From assembly GCA_002099365.1 (NCBI GenBank), contig MSED01000001.1, positions 3,782,001 to 3,846,000 of the forward strand: a stretch of DNA of 64,000 nt, in the 5' to 3' direction. How positions within the stretch are numbered: the stretch's first letter is position 1; each line of letters begins with the position of its first letter. This stretch comes from Phialophora verrucosa (lineage: Eukaryota; Ascomycota; Eurotiomycetes; Chaetothyriales; Herpotrichiellaceae). This document shows positions 9,701-21,305 of the stretch, one piece after another. Below the pieces are notes generated by a model. It worked only from the letters and a program-made list of their open reading frames with translations. It ran no database searches and had not been told where the DNA came from. The translations under genes and the position numbers were made by a program.

Positions 9701-12700
9701 TTCTCGCAAGGTCCAGACGATGATCGGTTGGCATTTAGAGGCCGGTCACAGGCATGACCAAACAATAACAAGGGACCGTTGGGGATGCGCCTCGGGACTT
9801 AGCGCGCATGCACTGGAGTTCCCAGGGTACCCCGGGGTTCCCTACGAGTCTGATACGCGACGCAGCGCAGCCCTCTTTCCCAGTCGAGACTGTTCTAGCC
9901 CCTCGAAGCACTGCAGACCGAGGGATGACGGCCGCTTTCCGTCTGTTGATCACAAGTGTCGTGCCGTGCGTGCCCTCCAGGCTCACCACCAGCAGAGGCT
10001 CCTGTCCATCTAGGCGACAACTGATCAGCGAGCCCTTGAAGCAAAGAGAGATTTGACGGGGGCCAGCCGCGCGCCCAAACGACCCAGCATGGGATCCCCA
10101 GTCCTTGCACATTCAGGTATCTATCCAAAGATCCTGCATCCTTCAAGCAGGGCCGCCGATCTCCCCGTCAACTTTCGCAGCCGCATTATTTCCGTAAAGG
10201 ACACTGACACCCTTGACCAGCCGCATGACTTGATGTACACAGCACCCTGCCAAACTGGCCAAAAGGGACCCTTGCGGTGTAAGATCAATTCCGCCGCACA
10301 GGTCAGACGTTGAGACACCGAGAGCAAGATTGGAGCCCCGCCTGCAACGAGCTGATGCTTCGCCTGCCAAATAATGCTGCCACCACCGGTGTATCGACAT
10401 CGCAAAGACTCCGGGACGCAGCCGATTAATGCAGCCAAGTGTCTCGCATTCAGCACGCGCCTTCTACCGTGTGGCTGTATTGCCACGTCTGCTGCAGCAG
10501 AAAGCATGTACAACATGATACGAGGCAGAGTTTTCTCCCGCGGAATGATGCCTGCATCCCTTAAGTGTGCTTGCCCCTCGCTGAGGACCATCCATTGCTG
10601 ATCCCAACCACCGCTTCCAAACTCTAATGCAACCTTGTTTCTGTCTGTCTTGGTCGGGAATCAGACCCAGCCCGACTCTCCACGGGTCCATGACGCTTTC
10701 GATGCTCAACCCATGATAACGCGGGACTCCGGCATCCGCGAGTCAGCATTCCATTATTCCACTTGACGCTTAGACTTAGACCAAACGCAGTCTCCCGACA
10801 GGAAACCTTGCTCCGTATTACGAGACAGCAGTGTGTACTTTCGCCACAAGGTCTGGGTGATCAGCCAAGATACTCTCGGGAAAGTTGGTGCCAGCGCCAG
10901 CAGGTATGCTGTGCGCCTGTGCAACCCTTGCTGGCTCGTCGCTCGCTCGCTCGCTTCTTCCGAGGGCTCGTATCCAAAGCTTCGAAGAGCAACCGTCGAC
11001 CTCGCATCACCTCACTCGGGTTCTCCTTGCTGACGCGTGCGTCGTCACTACTGCGAAGATGCACTGACTCAGCTCCGCCATATGGTGGGACTTTCATCTG
11101 GTGCGTCTGCGACGTACGTAATGTACCGTTAATCGACGTCAACGAGGGCCTCAGCGGCAGCTTTCGGCTTTGCCTGTCACACTCGTGGTATGATGCGACC
11201 TGTGGCCAGCTTACCGCCCATCGCGTTCGGCGTCCAACCATCATTAACGGCCCAAGGCATGCACCGGATGACATGTCCAGCCTTGTGCGGAAGTCTAACA
11301 CGGCACGCTACATACTTTGATAGTACTCGTAGGTTCCATCAAAATGCTCCACAACTCCATATTCCATGCTCGTACTGTTGCCACATCCAGTCCCCGTATG
11401 TCCAGGGACATTCAGCTGCAATAGGCAAGAATGATCGACGCCGTCACCCCCAAGTCGCAGGCGGCCCGCCCGCTCGGCGCCAACTGTCCAAGGTTGCTTG
11501 TCGCCAACCGGCAGCAAATCACCTATTTCGATCCAGTAATGTGCCAGACTTGCTCGGCATTCTAGTCAACTTGTCACATCGTCCAAAATAAGAAGCAACA
11601 CTTGTGATTTTCGACCTCGCGCCTTCGACCGAATGCGAAGCGCCTCGGAGTTAGAAGACGGTGGCGAGGAAACCTCCAGCTAGAGCAATCCAGACGAATA
11701 CCCCCCAGCTGGGTCTCGGAACTGTGGATGAGTGAATGGATTGATGGATGAGCGAAAGTCCTAATACTGGATTTCACGCATTCCAACGACCACAACCACG
11801 TCCACGTCCATGACCACATTCCTTGTCCCAACAAGAGACAGACACTCCCGCGGCACCGTTCGAGGACGATCAATCCACAAGACGTGAGCAAGCACGCAAG
11901 CGTAAACCTAACGTGACCGAACCCCGTCGGCCGGCAGACGGCCCACAGTCTCCAGCACGGTCGCGAACCCGAGAGATTTGTCCCCCGTCGACGACGTGCG
12001 AGGTGTATTCGTATGTGATCGTACGAGCACGCGAGCGTGCAAGATCGCGATCCCGTGCGAGACAGCCGACTGATGCACCTTGGACACATCGCACATCGAC
12101 ACCTGAGGCCGCCATCGAGTCGATTCAGCTTCACCTCCAGCTTCACCTTCACCTTCGCATCGTCGAGGGACTTACCTCTTGCGATTTCCTACACTCCCGA
12201 GAAGCACCCGCGATTCCTCGTAGCATGATACTGTCTGCATGCAAGCCATGCTCTCGCGGGTATGGGAGGGAGAGGGAGTGACCCGCCCTCCAAACACTGC
12301 CGTGGACATGATCCTCGACGGATTTCGCAGTGTGGCCCTGGGCTCGAGCTCTACATGGACAGCACCCCTCTGTCGCTCGTCACCCTACTGACTTGACTGC
12401 TTGTCAGAAATGTTCTTTCTCTCCGCCCCTGCTCCTGTTCCCCCAATCTCAGTCCTTTGCAGTCCCGCGTAGAGAACAACCCCGGCAGACGGACGAAGAC
12501 AGAATCTGATGAGAACAGCCGCAGCTCAGGGTACGATGGTCTTCCCCCGCTGCGTTCAGCCAAAGGTAGGCTTGGATAATATCGGACACCAGGGCCAAAG
12601 GTATTTATTTCATGTCGGAGATGGCTATGGACCGTGTGACTCGGTTGTTTCGACTCCACAAGGAGACAGGCGGGGTTTTATTTCATCTTTTCTTCTCACC

Positions 12701-13027
12701 ATGATGGGTGAAGGTGAGTGGATTTCTATGCACAAGAGCTATGGGGCCAGAAAATTGAGAGAGCCCATACTGGGAGTGGGAGTCTAACAACCTTGCACCG
12801 AATTTACCTGCGCTGGCAAGGGCAACATTATCATCAAGATAGCCGAGGAGCGTAGTTTCATAACCTGATCATTTCAAACTGGTACGTATGTACATTACAA
12901 GGTAGCATTCGTTGCCATTGACTCACGTTGAGAATGAGCCACATTTTGCCCATCCAGCAGACCAGTCCTCCATCATTATGGTCTGCTTCAGATCAGCCTT
13001 CCTCGGATAGTCACCAGTCCTTCAGAC

Positions 13028-15393
13028 TTAGATGGACACCTGCTCCGCATAACCATCCAACTCTCGGAAGAAGTTCCTATGTTGCGAGATCTCCCAGAAG
13101 AATTCGCCGGCGAAATCTTTGGTATCTTTGGCAATCTTGACAGCTTCCTTGATAGTGCTGCCAGTCTGGGTGTTTGCAGTAGTGACCACACCGTACCAGT
13201 TGATCACGCCGTCAGTACCTGCACCTGAGCCAGCCAACTTGACATTCTCAACCTCGGTGAGAGCGGCGTGGACGAGGTCAACGCCCTCACCTACGGCGCC
13301 AATGGCCTTCAAGTGGCCAAAAGCCTCCTTGACCCAGAATCTCGCAAGGCCCATCTTCTTGAGTGTCTTGATTGACTCGGCACCACCTGGGATGAAGAGA
13401 GCATCGAACATGGTTGAACGCTGGCCATTGATGAAATGGTCAGCCTTGACCTCCTTGGATCCGTCCGCGGACTTCATGGCTTGACGCTTGACTCCTATCG
13501 TCCAGGGAACGGCCGACTGTGCGAACACCGCAGCCTTCATGGCCTCGTAGGGGCCGAGGTCGAACCCATCTGCTATCAGGATTGCGACGCGGCGGCCTTT
13601 GATCGTAGGCTCTTTGGGCATATAGTCGAACTGGCTGAGACCCTTGGCTTTCTTGCCGTGGTTCGGCTGGAGTTGGACCTCGGGTGACTTGGCGCCGGCG
13701 TTCTTCGCCACCGCCTGGGCGAGTGAGAGGTCGATCTCGGCCAACCGGGTGACCATGCGCTCATAGACAATATCGTCGTCGCAGTGGTCCAGTTCGAAAG
13801 AGAAGGCTTCGACAATGTGCTTCTTTTCAATCTCGGACATGGAGTTGAAGAAGAGCTGCGCTTGCGAGAGATACTCCTTCCATTTGGGGGTCAGTAGGCG
13901 GGCTTTGACACCTGGGTATGTGGCTGGGAAAGACTCGAGACCGCCTTTTCCGCCGTGGCCTGTTGGCGGGTTGGCGTCGAATCGGTTAGGCCAGTAATTC
14001 ACTTTGCCTTTGGTGATGGTGTGGCGTCCTTGGCCGTCCCGGTTGAAGTTCAGGACCGGGCAGACGGGGCGGTTGATGGGTAGTTCCTCCCAGTTGACAC
14101 CCAGTCGCGAGAGTTGGGTGTCTTGGTAGGAGAAGTTGCGGCCCTGGAGGAGAGGGTCCTCGCTGAAGTCAATGCCAGGAACGATGTGGCTGGTACAGAA
14201 GGCCACTTGCTCGGTCTCGGCAAAGTACTCGTCAATGTTGCGGTTCAATTCGAGCTCACCCACGTATCGAATAGGTACTAGATCTTCTGGCCACACCTTC
14301 GTAGCGTCAAGGATATCAAACTCGAATTTGTCTTTGTCGGCGTCCTTGATGGCTTGGAAGCCGAACTTCCATTTAGGATACGCTCCATTCTCAATAGCCT
14401 CCCACAGATCTTTGCGGTGAAAGTCTGGGTCTTGGCCGGCCAGCTTGAGAGCTTCATCCCAAACCAACGAGTGCACACCTAGTTCGGGAGTCCAGATAAA
14501 CTTGACGAATGTCCGTTCGCCCCTGGCGTTAACCAGCACGAAGGTATTGACACCGAAGCCCTGGATCATGCGGTACGAGCGGGGAATGCCTCGATCGGAC
14601 ATGGCCCAGAACAACATGTGGGTTGCCTCTTTGTGTAGGAATGCGAAGTCCCAGAAGTTGTTGTGCGCGGTCTGTCCTTGGGGAACTTCGTTGTCGGGCT
14701 CGGGCTTGAGGGAATGCACAAGATCTGGGAACTGGAACAGGTCAATCGAGGCTCGGGGCAGGGGCTCCGTGATAAGACTTACCTTGATGGCTTCTTGGAT
14801 GAAAAACACGGGAATATCGTTGGCCACAATATCCCAGTTGCCTTCATCCGTGTAGAACTTGAGAGCAAAGCCTCTGACGTCTCGGACGGTGTCTGCGCTA
14901 CCGCGGCTGCCCTGCACAGTTGAGAAACGCACGAAGATGGGAGTTGTTCGAGAAGTGTCCGTCAAGACGCCAGCCGAGGTGACATCCTCGCAGCTTTCGA
15001 AGAGCTTGAAAGTACCGTGAGCACCGGCTCCTCTTGCGTGGACAACACGCTCAGGGATGCGCTCGTGATCGAATCGATGGATCTGATGTACATCAGTATG
15101 CGTGTACTGGCTGGTGTCCGGTGATGGCTTACTCTCTCTCGGAACACTTCATCTTCCAGCAAGGTGGGTCCAACATGGTTGCCTTTCTCATCGACTATCT
15201 TCAGAGCGTGGTCAACATCTGCGACTTTGGCACCCCAGTCGGTAGTGGTGTTCTGCTTGGTATCGTGCTGGTTCTTCTTGTTCTTCTCCAGGTCCGCAAT
15301 TTTCTTGTTGTGCACCGCACCTTCCACGGCGCCAGCTGCCGAGTTGCCGATATCTCGGAGGGTGTTCGAGACTGTGGTAGCCATCTTCTGCAT
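13028..15393 (-). CDS. Large-subunit catalase with C-terminal DJ-1/PfpI domain
   Basis: Haem catalase that breaks hydrogen peroxide into water and oxygen. Model: complement(join(13028..15082,15133..15393)), 771 residues. The 50-bp intron (GTAAGC..CAG) joins FRER to IHRFDHERIPERVVHARG. The catalytic His is about residue 102 in RVVHARGAGAHG, the distal Asn lies in IVANDIPVFF, and the haem-ligand Tyr is in RNFSYQDTQLSRLG. After the core (ending near residue 580) comes a domain starting RRVAILIADGFDLGPYEAMK with FIPGG, the class I amidotransferase/DJ-1-like fold of large catalases such as bacterial HPII and Aspergillus nidulans CatA. There is no signal peptide, so it is probably intracellular. 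CatA is spore-associated, but that role is only inferred here. An alternative ATG lies three codons downstream (15384). Confidence 0.95.
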
Positions 15394-18300
15394 GTGGATT
15401 GAAGATGACAGGAAAGTATGGTGAAAGGAGGGATGTGAGGACAATATAAAGAGAGAGTGAGACAAGTATGAGGCGGGGTTGTCAGGACGCGTTTGTTGCA
15501 CCTACACACGTGTCTGCCAATTGCAGCTTTGCCGATACAAATCAACGAAGATTTTCTCTTGACCCTTCAAGCGAGTAGCTGTTGCATCACTGCCGACACG
15601 GATGACACTCACTCCTGCCTGCGAACATGTGTGCAAGGGAGGCACAATCAGCTCACTGAGCGGACCAACGAACTGAGGTGTGCGGAGTCTGGCGGCGTTT
15701 CCATCCAGCAAGCATTTCGTCATGGATACAAAGATCTCGAGAATTGCATGCTTGCTATGGCTGCTCGTACGAGTAGATGAAGGCCGCACGAGGCCGTTGG
15801 AGGAGCCTCGTTGTCCTGAGATGCGGAAGTCTAGTCCGACGGATCCACAGTTGCATCATGGTGACGATTCGACTCTTCTGATCGCTCGAAAGCGACCAAT
15901 CCAAACCCTCCGAGACCAGCAGAAGCACAGCGTCGACTATCGTCATGGGTCTTTGACGGCGGGGATATTTTGCAGGGCTTCACAACAAAGGATGAGCTCT
16001 ATGGAACAAAACCTGGACGCGATCCATCTCTCGCTGCCATTTGCCTAAAGAGGCTTAGAATCAGCGACGCGGGTTAGACAGCTGAAGGAAATTAAATCCG
16101 GCGGGGCGGTTTCTGAAAGATGCAAGGCTGTACCCATCCCAAGCCTTGCATTTGGAGCTCTGAGGTTGTGCGAGTACCTCAGGTAGCTGAAAAAGATGGG
16201 AGCGCTGTCTCTGTGGTCAGTCATAACCTCTCGGGCTTTTGAACGCTGATATCATCAGGGCTTGGAGCAATTCGTGCTCGGAAGCGGTGACTACGACATC
16301 TGGAATTTGCCCAAGCACCATCGTTCAAGTTGAGTATCCAGCGATTCTAGTCATTTTCCAGCGCCATCTTCTCCTGGACCCGATTCAGCATGGGTATTTC
16401 GTATAGCATAGCAAGATGGGCTGGGTCTGCTTGTTTCTGAATCGGCATCACTTCGCACAATTATGGAATGCTCAGCTCACCAGATATGAAAGATACTCAA
16501 TTCCAGAATCTGTCTTTTTCAGCCCACATCCCTTTTTATTACAGGCTTCTTTGGCAACAAAGATTTGAGGCGACATGGCTATACCGTCTGTGGGAGTTCC
16601 GTTCCACACCCAGTTGAACGAACGGAGTTGGATGAGATGGTGGGCTTTGTGCCATGCTATTGCGGAGGCAACCTCTGCATCGCAGGTAAAGAAATCATCG
16701 CCGGAAACGGGCAGAACGTTGACAGAGTGCAGTGTGGATGCATGCATGAACCTCTATCCGACTTGATATCTCCCAACCATTGCGACGGTCAACGCATTCA
16801 GCAGTGCCGTCAGTACTCACAAGTATCGTGTCCAAGATCTTTCCCGGCATTGGAATGCCCGATTTCTTGCATTATGGATCGTCAGCATTATTCAAGAAGC
16901 AGCCAGCAAAGTTCGCGATGAAATTGTTGACAGGTGTTGGTGTTTTGGACTGGCGAGCGCGACCAGCGACCGGATTTTCGGGGGGTGTCCGGTATATGAG
17001 CTGGTGCCTCTTGCTGTTGGCCAGAGTGGGGATTGGAGAACATGGTTAAGCATGTATGCAATCGCGTGTGCTGGATTTATCACCAAGCACTCGTAGGTAA
17101 TGCTCACTCTCCGAGCATTGTCCTTACCGGATCTGACCGAATTCCCTGCAAGTCAAGCCCCATTCACACCAGCGTATCCAGATGGCTGAAGGAGAGGTCT
17201 TGTGAGATGTGGCATAGGGACCATTTTTTTGCGTTCCAAGAACATAACCCGAGACACAATGGCGACGGTTAGCCGAATGGGTTTTTGATCGAGCCTTCTC
17301 GCCGTGACATATGAGCTCGGAGACAGTGATCAATCCGCGAGCTCGTTACGAAATTGAAGGTTTTTGTCATGTAATGAGCGAAGTTTGAGTTTCGTGCGAA
17401 GCGACGTCTATCCAATAGCCGCTGCCCAGGAGGGACCAATCTGCTGCACCAGATCTCTGTTTGCGCTCCGGGGGAAAGATTGCCGTTTTCCCTTTTTCCG
17501 GAGGTGTTGTCCAGTTAGGGTGCTACTCGCAGACCGATGCTCTGACTCGGGCAATGAGCTATTCGCAGTTACACGTCGTAAGTCGGCCGTGTGCACTACG
17601 AGGCCGGACACATATCTCGCTTTCAATGCTGGGCTTCCTCGAACTGACGGAGTGCTGCAGCAGATCCGTATGCAGCAGGGTCCGCGGTCGGTTATTTGGA
17701 TGTTTGTGGTTCTGCCGGCGCCGGTCGGCGATCTCCTTCCCCACGCCAAGAGATGAGATAGGCACGAATCAGCAGCGCTCATATGCTTATCAGTTCACGT
17801 TTCCGAGCTCAATGTGTGACGGTCTCGTGCAACTCCGCCTGTCGCTGTCGCTTTTCGCCCTCCTTAATGCAGCCTGATGTGGAATTTCGGCTCACCAGAC
17901 CGCAGTTGAACCAATTCTATCTCGCTGGACGACCATCTGACCAATTCCAGAGTCATTGCGCAGTGTCATCTGCACACAATCACCCGAGCTCTCCTTCGGC
18001 TCGTTCCATGGCCGCACCACCAAATGAGCCCCGAATCCATGGCTCTAATTCCTATCTGAGCTTCCCTTTTCATTTGGGATTATGGGGTGTGACTGCCTTA
18101 TCGGGCGCCTGTATCTATCATGCCCCCAGACGCCTATCCCTACGCTCACTTCCACTTCATTCCACTGCATGCGTCTCCAGCCTACATGCTATCCAATCCT
18201 TCAATCGTTTTGCATTGTTTCCTCCTTTACAGTCTTTCATGAGCGTACTCACGAGTGTAGGCCAGTAATCCAGGAGACATCCGTTCCCCAAAGAAACCCA

Positions 18301-18558
18301 TTATCCGCAGGGGCACTGCCACCACATCGACCCAAACACAAGCCTCGACCGCTCCGGAAAGAGGCTTTGCAGCTGCCCGGAACCAGGGACGTCCATAAAA
18401 GAAGGAAGTCAAAGTTTATAGGGAGAAATACAGGCTTTCGTATTGGAGGAGTAAACCTGCGGACCGTCTGCTCCCTACACATACGGCGACGACAAAGCGG
18501 TTACAATCAACGTCACGACTCACGCATGTTCAAAGCCGTGCTCTAGACTCCACATATA
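15394..18558. other. Intergenic region between catalase and PQ-loop transporter
   Basis: Divergent promoter space of about 3.2 kb. It has one TACGAGTA copy at 15768-15775 within the palindrome CTCGTACGAG. Apart from the short minus ORF at 16472-16747, listed separately, I see no gene. ORFs at 17408-17782 (-) and 17783-18268 (+) have no recognisable features, and the latter may be leader sequence of the transporter. Confidence 0.5.
16472..16747 (-). CDS. Short ORF of unknown function (uncertain)
   Basis: A 91-codon frame with an ATG start. Codon use looks protein-like, and the peptide has three Cys (FFTCDAE, KEACNKKGCG) and no signal peptide. A TAG stop precedes the ATG in frame, next to a possible 3' splice site. 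A possible 5' splice site (GTGAGC) overlaps the stop at the other end, so it might be an internal exon of a small gene. I recognise no family. It could equally be chance. Confidence 0.2.
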   Translation of the reverse strand: MHASTLHSVNVLPVSGDDFFTCDAEVASAIAWHKAHHLIQLRSFNWVWNGTPTDGIAMSPQIFVAKEACNKKGCGLKKTDSGIEYLSYLVS

Positions 18559-19896
18559 ATGGCTCTCGCATATATGGCCTTGAGAGAGCTTGTCCTACCA
18601 GACCATTGCACGCCGACCACTCCGTTCTTATCTAATCTTTCCTCACAACTGGGAATCTGCGTACCAACTCCTCTGGCTGCGTTGTCGACGCTGCTCGGCA
18701 CCTTGTCGATAGTGTCATGGCTCTTTGCACAGATGCCCCAGATATTTAAGAATTACCAGATCAAGTCTACTGCTGGGTTGTCGATATTCTTCCTGGGCGA
18801 ATGGCTCCTTGGTGATTTGACAAACCTGCTGGGTGCAGTGTTCACGAAGCAAGCCGGTTGGCAAATCATTATAGCCAGCTACTATGTCTTCGTGGACCTG
18901 TGCCTGGTCATCCAATACTTCTGGTACAGTCACGTTGCCAAATGGGTCTATGAGGAAAGTCTTCACTCGTCTGGAAGCAGCGATATCGACGATGCAGACA
19001 GTGCCATTATCAATGGACTTTCTCCAATCAACACTGAGTTTGGGGACGGCGGCCCGCTTCTTAGAGACTCTGACGACCACTCTCCCAAACGATCCACTCC
19101 CACAAATATCAATGCGCCTCACTTTTCCTCGGTGAACTACGGAGAGAAGAAAGGCACCGGCCTCCACGACATCGCCTATGGTGATAAAATGGCATCAAGT
19201 TGGATGGCTTCACCCTCTCCACGTACCCTGCTGTATGCAGCGACCATGTCTTCGCTTGCTTCCAATGTAGCAGCCGCTCCTGTTCCCTTTCCTTCCGATC
19301 ACTATGCGCACGGCATTCACCTTCTCCGCGTCGATACGCCTCTCGAGATTGTAGGAACCATTTTGTCCTGGTGCTCGACCTTGCTATATCTTGGTTCTCG
19401 ACTACCTCAGCTTTACAAAAACTGGCAGCGTCAATCAACTGCTGGTTTGTCCCCCCTCCTGTTCTTTGCTGCTTTCTGCGGGAACTTCTTCTATTCTGCT
19501 TCCATGATTACGAACCCGAATGCATGGTCGGACTACGGACCTTATGGCCATCACGGCTGGGTCGAAGCTGACGGAAACCAAAGGTGGGCATGGGTCGCCC
19601 GAGCAGCTCCGTTCTTTTTGGGTGCAGCGGGAGTCCTGTTCATGGATGCAATGATGGGTGTTCAATTCCTCCTGTACGGTGAAAGAGAGGAGAGACTCGT
19701 AAAGGTCAGGGATAGCCATGGGTACAGCCACTGGGAAAAGGTCAGCGGCTGGATGCGAGGTTGGATCCCCAGCATAGCAGGAAAAGATAAGGTGGTCGAC
19801 CTGGCTCAAAGTCAGCGACTGCTGAGTGAGAGCGGGCATCTCAGTATGAGTCGGCGCAGAAGTCATCATCACGTGGATTACGGCACGGTAGAGTGA
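18559..19896 (+). CDS. PQ-loop repeat protein, Ypq1/Stm1-like vacuolar amino-acid transporter
   Basis: Single-exon membrane protein of 445 residues. It has the two diagnostic PQ-loop repeats: QMPQIFKNYQIKSTAGLS near residue 60-77 and RLPQLYKNWQRQSTAGLS near 295-312. About seven hydrophobic segments fall in two groups separated by a polar Ser/Asp-rich loop of about 110 residues (roughly 135-250). Family members (yeast Ypq1-3, human PQLC2, fission yeast Stm1) sit in the vacuole or lysosome and export cationic amino acids; Stm1 is also linked to nutrient signalling. The substrate here is inferred from the family. The ATG follows TATA-like sequence (CATATAATGG) that may only mark an A/T-rich leader. 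No intron is needed. Confidence 0.9.
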   Translation: MALAYMALRELVLPDHCTPTTPFLSNLSSQLGICVPTPLAALSTLLGTLSIVSWLFAQMPQIFKNYQIKSTAGLSIFFLGEWLLGDLTNLLGAVFTKQAGWQIIIASYYVFVDLCLVIQYFWYSHVAKWVYEESLHSSGSSDIDDADSAIINGLSPINTEFGDGGPLLRDSDDHSPKRSTPTNINAPHFSSVNYGEKKGTGLHDIAYGDKMASSWMASPSPRTLLYAATMSSLASNVAAAPVPFPSDHYAHGIHLLRVDTPLEIVGTILSWCSTLLYLGSRLPQLYKNWQRQSTAGLSPLLFFAAFCGNFFYSASMITNPNAWSDYGPYGHHGWVEADGNQRWAWVARAAPFFLGAAGVLFMDAMMGVQFLLYGEREERLVKVRDSHGYSHWEKVSGWMRGWIPSIAGKDKVVDLAQSQRLLSESGHLSMSRRRSHHHVDYGTVE

Positions 19897-20205
19897 TAGA
19901 CATGGGTATAGAATTATAGTAGTAGTATTGTAGCGTTAGAGCAACTCCCGGAATCCCAGCGGTCAAACCTTCGAGCTGCTACTCGTATATTTCCCACATC
20001 TCGCGTATCCGAGGACGAATAACAGCTGTGGAATTGCATCATCTACCTTTGAGATTCGGTTCCGAATCTCCGCATTGGCCGGGTTCGACTTGGACAAACA
20101 GCTCGCTCAATAAGTAATCGATCGTGCACAATCTTACTCTCACATATTCCTCCCTCTTGCGAATCACTTGTCGGTCCGCCAGAGAGCTTTAAAGCCGCTT
20201 CATTC
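19897..20205. other. Intergenic spacer between PQ-loop gene and glyoxalase II
   Basis: About 300 bp between two plus-strand genes. It has one TACTCGTA copy at 19980-19987. No gene is seen. Confidence 0.5.
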
Positions 20206-21305
20206 ATGATCGCATCGCGCCTCATTAGGCCTTTACTCTCCACCAGCGCCGCTTTTGCCTCCTTCATACGACCCGTCAATACCCCGCATATATCAAGACT
20301 TGTACAGCAGCCAGTGAGAAAGATGCATATCTTGAGCATTCCGATGTGTACGTCGACCTGTAGTCTTCCCCGTTGTCGGTCCTACCTTGGCGGGAAAGAA
20401 GAGAGCATGTGGTGAGCGTGTGAGCGAAAGAATGAGTTTGATATGAGCACTTTGAACGACTGCTGACGATGTTGGGACGTCCCAGGGGTGGGCTCGTCCA
20501 ACAACTATGCCTACCTAGTCAGCGACGACGAGACCAAAGATGCCGTTATCATTGACCCGGCAAATCCTCCCGAGTAGGTGCAGACTTCTTTGCCGTGTCG
20601 CTTGCGCCCAGACAGCAAAATCTAACGCTGGGCCTGTCTGCTAGAGTCCTCCCCGTGCTCAACGAGAAATCGAAGTCCTTGAACCTTACCGCCATAATGA
20701 ACACGCACCACCACTGGGATCATGCGGGTGGAAACAAAAAGATCCTCGATGCCCTCCCCTCCAAAATCCCCGTCATAGCCGGCAAAGACAGCGAGGGCGT
20801 AACAAAGACCCCCTCCCATGGCTCAACCTTTTCGATAGGCAAGAACATCCAGGTCACGGCGTTGCATACGCCGTGTCACACACAAGACAGCATCTGCTGG
20901 TTCATGGAGGACAAGACCACGGACGAACGCGTCGTGTTTACAGGCGACACGCTCTTCATTGGCGGATGTGGGAAATTCTTCGAGGGTAACGGCACGGAGA
21001 TGAATAAAGCGCTGAATGAAATCCTGGGTTCATTGCCAGACGACACCAAAGTCTACCCCGGCCACGAATACACCAAGTCGAATGTAAAGTTTTTGAAGCA
21101 GGTGGACGGGGAGAACGAGGCCGTGAAACGTTTGGACAAGTTCGCGGACCAGAATAAAGAGACGCAAGGGAAGTTCACGATCGGGGATGAGAAGGCACAC
21201 AATGTGTTCATGAGGACGAGTAGTGAGGAGATGAAGAAAGTGACAGGGAAAAGCAACGCGAACGAAGTCATGGCCGCGTTGAGGGAGATGAAGAACGCGA
21301 GTTAA
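20206..21305 (+). CDS. Glyoxalase II (hydroxyacylglutathione hydrolase), possible dual start
   Basis: Metallo-beta-lactamase-fold thiolesterase that hydrolyses S-lactoylglutathione to lactate and glutathione, the second step of methylglyoxal detoxification. Model: join(20206..20347,20486..20573,20645..21305), 296 residues. Introns are 138 and 71 bp. Metal ligands are in THHHWDHAGG (THxHxDH motif), the GDTLFIGGCGKFFEG segment and PGHEYT. The C-terminus ends ALREMKN, similar to glyoxalase II tails. The first ATG gives a 39-residue leader rich in Arg, Ser and Leu, typical of a mitochondrial presequence. A second in-frame ATG at 20323 (MHILSIPMWVGS) starts exactly where cytosolic glyoxalase II begins and would give 257 residues. 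One gene may therefore supply both compartments, work that yeast divides between GLO2 and GLO4. Confidence 0.93.

Larger units (their letters stand above)
4983..13027. other. Eight-kilobase region without a confident gene, rich in TACGAGTA motifs
   Basis: Between the acidic protein gene and the catalase stop codon I can support no gene. Open frames are short, overlap on both strands and show no domain, signal peptide or consistent splice pattern. The longest (8896-9408 and 10121-10591, both minus; 11574-12152 minus; 10763-11320 plus) look like chance. Twelve of the 24 exact TACGAGTA/TACTCGTA copies counted in the window lie here (5535, 5541, 6169, 6786, 6973, 7197, 7611, 7799, 7962, 8552, 8920, 11324). 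Base composition is not obviously skewed to A+T, so heavy RIP-type decay is not evident by eye. It could be a long regulatory region, a long non-coding transcript or old decayed sequence. Confidence 0.5.

Noticed and set aside
10121..10591. A 156-codon minus-strand frame in the gene-free interval
   Set aside because: It has an ATG start but no recognisable motif and competes with similar frames on both strands.
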